A stretch of 12,513 nt of DNA from JAAZBV01 sp964460435 (lineage in GTDB: Bacteria; Desulfobacterota; DSM-4660; Desulfatiglandales; HGW-15), in assembly GCA_964460435.1 (NCBI GenBank), contig CAYWRH010000135.1, positions 1 through 12,513 on the forward strand. Direction: 5' to 3'. A model generated the notes under the pieces. It was not told the DNA's origin. It ran no database searches and saw only the letters and a list, made by a program, of their open reading frames with translations. This document shows, piece by piece, positions 7,486 through 12,513 of this stretch (the stretch's first letter is position 1; each line of letters begins with the position of its first letter). Both the position numbers and the translations under genes were made by a program.

Positions 7486-7544
7486 CGTAGGGTCAGGATT
7501 TATTCCTGACCACTTTCAGGTGGGGTATAAAACCCCACCCTACG
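7486..7544. repeat. Compound palindromic repeat, three-way fold
   Basis: Outer arms CGTAGGG (7486-7492) and CCCTACG (7538-7544) enclose two perfect 8-bp hairpins: GGTCAGGA/TCCTGACC (7491-7498 with 7504-7511, 5-nt loop) and GGTGGGGT/ACCCCACC (7519-7526 with 7532-7539, 5-nt loop). The arms share a few bases, so the full fold would be a slightly strained cloverleaf. It lies in the leader of the SnoaL-like gene, 29 bp before its ATG. A 13-nt word, TTTCAGGTGGGGT (7514-7526), recurs at 9518-9530 within a similar hairpin. Confidence 0.75.
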
Positions 7545-7573
7545 TTAAGAACATAAAAAACAGGAGGGATAAA

Positions 7574-8479
7574 ATGAGTACAGGAAAATTTCAAGAAACA
7601 TTAAGCCACAGTATCAGAGATTCAAAATTGAACAGCCGGTTTTTTGTTTGGGTTATATTGATAGCACTTTTATTAATGTTTATCTTCACTGTCTCCTGCT
7701 CCGACAACAAGGCGCTTGAGGATAAACTTGCACAGTTAACCAGCGCTAACACTGAGCTTGAGAAAAAGCTTATTGAAATGGACAATCGGGTGGGAATCCT
7801 GGAAGATACCCAGGCGATCAGAAACCTGCACTATGCTTATGGTTATTATATAGACAAGTGCCTGTATGAGGATGTGGTTGACCTGTTTGCCGACAATGGA
7901 GAGGTGCATTTTTTCGGAGGCATTTATAGAGGCAAGGATCAGGGTGTGCGGCGTCTTTATGTGGGGAATTTCCTTCAGGGATTTACCGGAGGCAAGCCAG
8001 GGCCTGTTTATGGTTTCTTGCTCGATCACCCCCAGATGCAGGATGTGATCCATGTTGCCCCTGACCGCAAGACCGCCAGGGCGCGTTTCCGATGTCTCAT
8101 GCAGGCAGGGTCACATGAATCATCACCCTCAGCCAAGGCTGCAATCGCAAAAGGAGAGAAGCCTATGGTATGGTGGGAAGGCGGCATCTATGAGAATACC
8201 TATGTAAAAGAAAATGGTGTCTGGAAGATCCTGATACTCAATTATAATCCTCTGTGGCATGCTGATTATGAATCAGGGTGGGGAAAGTCAAAAATGATTT
8301 ATGACTCTACTGCCCCCAAAAAACTCTATCCGGAAAACCCGATAGGGGCTGATGCCGCCATGGAAAATCCTCCGGCTACATGGCCAAATACATCCATAGT
8401 GCCATTTCATTATATGAATCCTGTTACAGGTAAACCGCTTACAATGGAATCAACCTGGAAAAAGGAGGAGAGTAAATAA
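7574..8479 (+). CDS. Membrane-anchored coiled-coil SnoaL-like (NTF2 superfamily) protein
   Basis: ATG 7574 (301 residues) is chosen because AGGAGG at 7562-7567 precedes it; the open frame back to 7478 crosses a palindromic repeat and is not counted. Residues 22-38 are strongly hydrophobic (VWVILIALLLMFIF) and are followed by TVSC at 39-42, an imperfect lipobox (Thr instead of Leu at -3). The protein may be a lipoprotein at Cys42 or keep an N-terminal membrane anchor. Residues 46-79 have heptad character (coiled coil). The SnoaL-like domain begins near residue 79 (TQAIRNLHYAYGYYID...DLFADNGEVHF...YRGKDQG), continues through VIHVAPDRKTARARF and ends with WWEGGIYENTYVKENGVWKI. Members of this superfamily bind or isomerise/hydrolyse small molecules; the substrate here is unknown. 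It lies between the broken copy C and copy B and is probably co-transcribed with copy B, 88 bp downstream. Confidence 0.85.
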   Translation: MSTGKFQETLSHSIRDSKLNSRFFVWVILIALLLMFIFTVSCSDNKALEDKLAQLTSANTELEKKLIEMDNRVGILEDTQAIRNLHYAYGYYIDKCLYEDVVDLFADNGEVHFFGGIYRGKDQGVRRLYVGNFLQGFTGGKPGPVYGFLLDHPQMQDVIHVAPDRKTARARFRCLMQAGSHESSPSAKAAIAKGEKPMVWWEGGIYENTYVKENGVWKILILNYNPLWHADYESGWGKSKMIYDSTAPKKLYPENPIGADAAMENPPATWPNTSIVPFHYMNPVTGKPLTMESTWKKEESK

Positions 8480-8517
8480 TAATGGGCAGCCTTTTCAGTT
8501 ATACTGATAAGGATGCG

Positions 8518-8540
8518 AAAGCTGTCAGCTTTAAGCTTAA
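8518..8540. repeat. Overlapping palindromes AAAGCTG-T-CAGCTTT and TTAAGCTTAA
   Basis: AAAGCTGTCAGCTTT (8518-8532) is a 7-bp inverted pair around one base, and it overlaps the perfect 10-bp palindrome TTAAGCTTAA (8531-8540). A further TCAGT/ACTGA pair lies at 8495-8507. All are in the 88-bp gap between the SnoaL-like gene and copy B. The AGCTG...CAGCT motif is related to the repeat at 5468-5519. The function is not visible; a binding site for a dimeric regulator or a dispersed repeat are both possible. Confidence 0.6.
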
Positions 8541-8567
8541 GGCTTAAAATCACAGGAGGTCTTGATA

Positions 8568-9509
8568 ATGCGAAAAATGTCGGTTGTTTTAATATTAGGC
8601 ATATTGAAAGTATTGATCGCCAGTTACATCCAGGCCGCTGAATGCGACCGTGCATGTCTTGAAGGCATAGCGGATAAGTACCTTGCCGCAATGGTGGCTC
8701 ATGATGCGTCAAAGGCGCCATTTGCTGATAAGGTAATCTTTACAGAGAATACGATTAAACTGCCACTCACTGAAGGGCTCTGGTTTACGGCATCGGGTAT
8801 GGGTGATTTCAGGATATATATCTGTGACCTCAAGACCGGACAGGTTGCATGGGTGGGCAGTGTTAAGGAGCATAACAAGCCTGTTATCCTTTCATTAAGG
8901 CTCAAGGTGATAAACCGTATGATTTCAGAAGCCGAATCGATTGTTATCAGAGATGTTGATGAAAAAAATCTTGCCAATTTTAAACTGACAGAAAAACCTT
9001 TTACAGAATTTCTTGACCCATCTGACCGTGTTTCACGTGATGATATGGCACAAATACCTGAACTCTATTTTAATGCACTCAAAATCCTTGACGACAAGGA
9101 TGTGCCCTTTGCTGATGAATGTTACCGCCTTGAAAATGGGATGGTTACAGCAGGCACCTTTCCCGGAGCGCCTAAACCGCCTCCGGGGATGCCTTCAAGC
9201 GCTAAGTGCAGGAACGGCAAGATATCACCAATGCTCAAGACCATATACAGTGTCACTCCACGCAGAACACCTGTGGTGGATGAAGAAAAGGGAATTACAT
9301 GGGGCATCTACTGTTTTAATCATCGTGGACTTGCATCGGTCACGATGCCGGATGGAACCATAAAGCCCACATACTTCAATACCCCGAACAGCATGCCTGT
9401 TTCCGAGATATTTCATATCAGAAAGGGAAAAATCATCGGCATATGGGGGCTTGGAAGCGCAATGCCCTACGGCATAGGCGATGGCTGGAGCGGCCCGGTG
9501 TATAAGTAG
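8568..9509 (+). CDS. Exported dual-module NTF2-like protein, copy B
   Basis: ATG 8568 (313 residues) is 8 nt after AGGAGG (8554-8559); the TTG at 8562 is too close to that site. A Sec signal peptide (MRKMSVVLILGILKVLIASYIQA) precedes the mature AAECDRACLEG N-terminus. Module 1 (about residues 26-133) includes DKYLAAMVAHDASKAPFA, FTENTIKL, GQVAWVG and the hydrophobic strand PVILSLRLKVIN. Module 2 (about 155-303) includes SRDDMAQIPELYFNAL, YRLENGMVTAG, a proline-rich loop KPPPGMPSS, RRTPVVDEEKGITWG and FHIRKGKIIGIWG, then MPYGIGDGW. The two modules show the same order of elements, so the gene probably arose by internal duplication of an NTF2-like unit. It is an inverted paralogue of the gene at 5570-6520; 29-nt (8679-8707) and 27-nt (8952-8978) blocks are identical between them. 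It is likely periplasmic or secreted. No catalytic function can be assigned. Confidence 0.85.
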   Translation: MRKMSVVLILGILKVLIASYIQAAECDRACLEGIADKYLAAMVAHDASKAPFADKVIFTENTIKLPLTEGLWFTASGMGDFRIYICDLKTGQVAWVGSVKEHNKPVILSLRLKVINRMISEAESIVIRDVDEKNLANFKLTEKPFTEFLDPSDRVSRDDMAQIPELYFNALKILDDKDVPFADECYRLENGMVTAGTFPGAPKPPPGMPSSAKCRNGKISPMLKTIYSVTPRRTPVVDEEKGITWGIYCFNHRGLASVTMPDGTIKPTYFNTPNSMPVSEIFHIRKGKIIGIWGLGSAMPYGIGDGWSGPVYK

Positions 9510-9517
9510 GTTATATT

Positions 9518-9542
9518 TTTCAGGTGGGGTTTCTCCCCACCT
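9518..9542. repeat. Hairpin after copy B, related to the 7519-7539 hairpin
   Basis: AGGTGGGG (9522-9529) and CCCCACCT (9535-9542) form a perfect 8-bp stem with a 5-nt TTTCT loop, 12 nt after the stop codon. The word TTTCAGGTGGGGT is shared exactly with 7514-7526. Position and stability suit a transcript end, but only TTCCATTCTC follows, not a real T-run, so terminator function is uncertain. Confidence 0.6.
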
Positions 9543-9566
9543 TCCATTCTCTTGCCTGATCATATC

Positions 9567-9609
9567 TTGACTCATAAAATGACCATGATATAATGACCAC
9601 ATTCATATG
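9567..9609 (+). promoter_or_regulatory. Promoter and candidate autoregulatory site of the antitoxin gene
   Basis: TTGACT (9567-9572), a 16-nt spacer and a perfect TATAAT (9589-9594) form a strong sigma-70-like promoter about 35 nt upstream of the ATG at 9630. AATGACCA occurs twice, at 9578-9585 and 9592-9599, flanking and overlapping the -10 box, and TCATATGA (9602-9609) is a perfect palindrome near the expected start site. Phd/YefM proteins repress their own promoters through such sites; which of these would be the operator is inferred. Confidence 0.6.
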
Positions 9610-9629
9610 ATAGATAAAAGGGAAAAAGA

Positions 9630-9902
9630 ATGGAAAATGCAGTATCAAAATCAAGATTCAAACCAAATGCCTTAAAATACTTCAGGCAGATAGAAGATAC
9701 AGGTAAGGAATTGATAATAACCGATCGCGGGGAACCCAAACTGAAAATTATTCCTTATAATAATGACCCAATGGAAACATTGAATTCACTCAGAAACACA
9801 GTTATTGAATATATTGATCCCCTTAAACCTGTTCTTGAAGAAGACTGGGAAGTACTGAAATACTCAGTTATTCATACGTCGAAACAATATGGTAATGCAT
9901 GA
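9630..9902 (+). CDS. Phd/YefM-family antitoxin, apparently without its toxin
   Basis: The 90-residue protein has the Phd/YefM layout: an N-terminal DNA-binding part beginning VSKSRFKPNALKYFRQIEDTGKELIITDRGEPKLKIIPY (residues 5-43), where the helix followed by the ITDRGEPKLKI strand is the family signature, then a C-terminal toxin-binding tail rich in acidic and hydrophobic residues (PVLEEDWEVLKY). Such antitoxins repress their operon and neutralise a PIN- or RelE/Doc-type toxin, usually encoded immediately downstream and often overlapping. Here a 15-codon frame from ATG 9895 stops at 9942 inside a hairpin repeat, and the next gene is on the opposite strand, so no toxin is visible. The final residues YSVIHTSKQYGNA may be an extension past the normal end. 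The Shine-Dalgarno is weak (AAGGGA). Confidence 0.85.
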   Translation: MENAVSKSRFKPNALKYFRQIEDTGKELIITDRGEPKLKIIPYNNDPMETLNSLRNTVIEYIDPLKPVLEEDWEVLKYSVIHTSKQYGNA

Positions 9903-9908
9903 CTCCTC

Positions 9909-9954
9909 GTTCCAACGGTCTCCGTGGGAACATAGCCCTTAGACGCTCTGCGTC
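9909..9954. repeat. Tandem hairpins with TCT loops (GTTCC...GGAAC type)
   Basis: GTTCCAACGG (9909-9918) and CCGTGGGAAC (9922-9931) pair with one mismatch around TCT, and GACGC (9942-9946) and GCGTC (9950-9954) pair perfectly around another TCT. The unit begins 7 bp after the antitoxin stop. It resembles the dispersed repeat with the CTCGTTCC...GTGGGAAC pattern common in many bacterial chromosomes. It occupies the place where a toxin gene would be expected. Confidence 0.7.
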
Positions 9955-9990
9955 GATCTAAAAGTATTTCTATTTTCTATTTTCTGCTCT

Positions 9991-10011
9991 CTGACTTCTG
10001 ATTTCCGACTT
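9991..10011. repeat. Three degenerate 7-bp tandem units
   Basis: CTGACTT, CTGATTT and CCGACTT follow one another directly, just before the stop codon of the minus-strand macroglobulin gene. A CTATTTT doublet (9970-9983) precedes them. These are low-complexity pyrimidine-rich repeats with no visible function. Confidence 0.5.
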
Positions 10012-10017
10012 CTTTCA

Positions 10018-12513
10018 TCAATCCTCCATCTTCACATTAAGTATACCAGCACCTGATTTACCGAACACATCAGGGTCATACATCTCCTCTGCATGGGCGG
10101 GCATTACTGTGAACTCACCAGATGCTATGGCCTGGGCTGTGTATGACAGGTGGTAATTACCCGCAGGGAGATACTCTGAGTAGAATATTGCAGCATGATG
10201 CCTTAACTCCCTGTGATAAAAACTCCACCTGGATATGCCATATGAGAACCAATCATTAAACTTAAACCACCAAGAACCTCCGGCAGGTTTGTATTCTCCC
10301 TTCTGGGCATCCACTATTGATGATGTCGCAAGGTCACTGTTAACTGGCTCAAGCCCTCCTGGTATAGGGTCACTAACCACAAGAAAATTCCTTGCAGCAG
10401 GTATGGAAACAAACAGGTCTACCCTTACAAGCTCTCCCCTCTTTATCTCCATCTGGCTCTTGAGAAGTATCCATTCACCATTACGTTCAACAGCATACTC
10501 GCGTTTAATATCTATACCGGCGTTAACTGGTTCTGTGTTTGGTTTAACAGGGGTAGAGGTTATACCTGCGCTGTAATATAACCTACCCTGCCCTTCCTTT
10601 TCTATTGTGATATCTGTTTTACGGCCAGGGTCTTTAGCCTGTATCGGTCTTAAGAGCTCAACAGGTTTGTCACGCACATCCTTGAACTCTGCCTTACCCA
10701 TAACCTCATTCCCAAGCATTGTAATGATGGCCATATCGGGTTTCTGGCCTTCATAGGTTTTACTATATTCAATAAGTGCATTCATACAGAAGATGTTTTC
10801 CTGGGTGTTTTCCCACCTGCCATTCTGCTTTCTGGTCTGGGTTATGTAACGTACTATCTTGAATGGTATATCACCAACAAGGTCCTTACCCTGTTCTGTC
10901 TTTCCATAGGCAATAAGGCTGCTCAATATGGCTGCGTTTGTCCTGATAGAGGATGATAATATCCTTGCATAACCGCTATCAATTTTCTCAGTGAATAGAT
11001 ATTTACCTCCTGTCTGGTCTGAATGGGAAAGGATCATATTAAACACCCCTTTCTGCATATCCTCTGTACCCTTTACCTGAATAGCAGCCATCAGGAGATG
11101 GGCCTTACCGAACAGGTCCATATCCTTTACATGGGGATAATACTGTTTTATATCATCAATACCTATCTTACCCTGTTTAGCCAGTGCAGCTAATGCAACA
11201 GCCCTTACAGTAGATGCCATGCCTTTAGAATAGAAATCAGAGATTTCTTCCTTTTTAAGCATGGCTGATAAATATCCATTTAGTTTCTCCTGCACATCTG
11301 ATGGTATCTTGTAGCCTCTTTCTGATAGCCATGTGAAGGCAATGGCGGTGTAGGCGCTCAGGTATGGGTCAGCATATTGATCCTGAGGTGTGTAATATGC
11401 CATGCCACCATTAGGTGTCTGGAGAGATGCTGCCTTATCAAGCATGGATTGAGTCAGGTTATCAGAGCCTTCCCAGAGAAAATTCTCAGACATATATTTC
11501 TTCAGGTTCTGATAATGAGATGCCATAACCGCTTTTGTAAGGTTTTGCTCCCAGCACTCATATGGGTAATCGCGCATATATTGGAAGGCACCTTCTACAT
11601 TACCGATAACAGTAGGCGAAAGGGATACCTTTACATTACCAACATCCGTCCTAATATCTTCAGGGAACTGGAGAGATTCGGTAACCTTATTTTCAATTGA
11701 TGTTCCATATGTGGCAGAGGTTTCAAGGCTAATCATCTTACGAACATCAAGCTCATGTATAAGCCCATCCTGATCTGTAGCATCCCCACCCTTTGCTGTG
11801 AATTTTATCTTTCCAGCCCCTTTTGTCTTTAAAGGCAGCCACACCGTAGTGCGTTTATTGGGTTCAGCAGTAACAGTTTCTGTCACCTGTCGAGTATTCT
11901 GACCCAGATCGGTTTCAATAGCCCCTTCGGCTGTAATATTAATCTTCAATTCCCGAGTCTTATCAGTCCGGTTCATGATACTGAACCCAGCCTTAAATCT
12001 ATCCCCTTCAGTTACCTGATTAGGCATAACAGGCCGTATCTCAGTATCCTTTGTAACAGAAAATTTACCTTCACCTAATCCCATCTGGTCTGTAGGTGTT
12101 ACAGCCATTGCAAAGATCCGCCAGCCAGTAAGGTTTTCCGGCGCTTCAAACTCAATACTCGCTTTCCCTTCTTTATCTGCAATAATCGATGGGTTCCAGT
12201 AGGCAACATTTATAAAATTAGTACGTAAATCATAGGATTTTTCATTGTACTTAGAAAGCTTATCCACCTCACTCACTTTAAATGCACTAACAAAAAGACT
12301 ATCTGATACTTTGAATCTTGGTGACCCATTTTTAATAGATGCTCCTGAATCCTGCCAGCTGACTAATTCTTTAATTAGATTGTAATTTTGTACACCTATT
12401 GCATTTATGCTAAAAAGCCCTTTATAAGGGTTAAAATAATTTGTTCGTGCATAAATAAGAGAAAAAACCTCTTCATTCAAAACAACTACTGCTAATTCAA
12501 AAGGTTCATTATT
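10018..12513 (-). CDS. Bacterial alpha-2-macroglobulin, C-terminal part (5' partial)
   Basis: The frame is open to the window edge; the TTG at 12480 is internal, since the 11 codons before it read ...PFELAVVVLNEEVF, a typical macroglobulin strand. About 831 residues are visible of a protein that usually has about 1,500 or more. In order they show the A2M domain (NVAYWNPSIIADKEGKASI, then ENLTGWRIFAMAVT, about 12210-12110), MG-type beta domains, the thioester motif CWEQ in YPYECWEQ (11545-11556), an alpha-helical thioester domain (about 11560-10780, with NGGMAYY), and a C-terminal beta domain ending HAEEMYDPDVFGKSG. These proteins sit in the periplasm, usually as lipoproteins, and trap proteases covalently through the Cys-Gln thioester. 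Both Cys and Gln are present, so trapping should be intact. The usual partner pbpC, expected just downstream, is absent: the antitoxin lies there on the other strand. The signal sequence and bait region lie outside the window. Confidence 0.93.
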   Translation of the reverse strand, partial: NNEPFELAVVVLNEEVFSLIYARTNYFNPYKGLFSINAIGVQNYNLIKELVSWQDSGASIKNGSPRFKVSDSLFVSAFKVSEVDKLSKYNEKSYDLRTNFINVAYWNPSIIADKEGKASIEFEAPENLTGWRIFAMAVTPTDQMGLGEGKFSVTKDTEIRPVMPNQVTEGDRFKAGFSIMNRTDKTRELKINITAEGAIETDLGQNTRQVTETVTAEPNKRTTVWLPLKTKGAGKIKFTAKGGDATDQDGLIHELDVRKMISLETSATYGTSIENKVTESLQFPEDIRTDVGNVKVSLSPTVIGNVEGAFQYMRDYPYECWEQNLTKAVMASHYQNLKKYMSENFLWEGSDNLTQSMLDKAASLQTPNGGMAYYTPQDQYADPYLSAYTAIAFTWLSERGYKIPSDVQEKLNGYLSAMLKKEEISDFYSKGMASTVRAVALAALAKQGKIGIDDIKQYYPHVKDMDLFGKAHLLMAAIQVKGTEDMQKGVFNMILSHSDQTGGKYLFTEKIDSGYARILSSSIRTNAAILSSLIAYGKTEQGKDLVGDIPFKIVRYITQTRKQNGRWENTQENIFCMNALIEYSKTYEGQKPDMAIITMLGNEVMGKAEFKDVRDKPVELLRPIQAKDPGRKTDITIEKEGQGRLYYSAGITSTPVKPNTEPVNAGIDIKREYAVERNGEWILLKSQMEIKRGELVRVDLFVSIPAARNFLVVSDPIPGGLEPVNSDLATSSIVDAQKGEYKPAGGSWWFKFNDWFSYGISRWSFYHRELRHHAAIFYSEYLPAGNYHLSYTAQAIASGEFTVMPAHAEEMYDPDVFGKSGAGILNVKMED

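Noticed and set aside
7478..7573. Upstream start for the SnoaL-like protein
   Set aside because: The segment runs through the palindromic repeat 7486-7544 and the AGGAGG site clearly points to ATG 7574.
9895..9942. 15-codon frame starting ATGCATGAC overlapping the antitoxin stop, as a toxin remnant
   Set aside because: The position suits a toxin start, but the sequence is mostly the hairpin repeat and shows no toxin motif.

Overview
The window reads as chromosomal DNA from a Gram-negative bacterium. Most proteins carry Sec signal peptides or a lipoprotein-like leader, one is a bacterial alpha-2-macroglobulin (an envelope protein), ribosome binding sites are of the AGGAGG type, base composition looks moderate, and intergenic gaps hold short palindromic repeats. 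The mix (a decarboxylase-like ThDP enzyme, secreted hydrolases, a Phd/YefM antitoxin, several repeat families) would suit a Desulfobacterota-like (deltaproteobacterial) genome, but that placement is a guess and no rRNA or phylogenetic marker is present.

Layout. (1) 1-1634, plus strand: a thiamine-diphosphate enzyme related to benzoylformate decarboxylase, cut at its 5' end by the window edge. (2) 1609-6520, minus strand: three exported proteins read in the order dual NTF2-like protein (start 6520), alpha/beta hydrolase of the Abhydrolase_10 type (start 5436), and a family 9 glycoside hydrolase with Ig-like N-terminal domains (start 3690). The last converges on the ThDP gene with a 26-bp overlap. 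(3) 6521-6963: a divergent intergenic region with a good sigma-70-like promoter facing right. (4) 6964-9509, plus strand: a broken paralogue of the NTF2-like protein, a membrane-anchored coiled-coil SnoaL-like protein, and a second intact paralogue. (5) 9567-9902: a Phd/YefM-family antitoxin with its own promoter but no visible toxin, followed by tandem hairpins. (6) 10018-12513, minus strand: the C-terminal part of a bacterial alpha-2-macroglobulin with an intact CxEQ thioester motif, running off the right edge.

The most coherent unit is 3889-9509: two intact copies and one wrecked copy of the same exported two-module NTF2-like protein, arranged on both sides of a divergent promoter region and interleaved with an exported alpha/beta hydrolase and a SnoaL-like anchored protein. 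NTF2/SnoaL folds bind or transform small hydrophobic molecules, and Abhydrolase_10 proteins look like esterases, so a plausible but untested reading is an envelope or extracellular pathway acting on a small organic substrate. The GH9 enzyme may belong to it or simply be a neighbour. The intergenic regions are rich in inverted repeats of at least four kinds, which suggests a repeat-shuffled accessory region.
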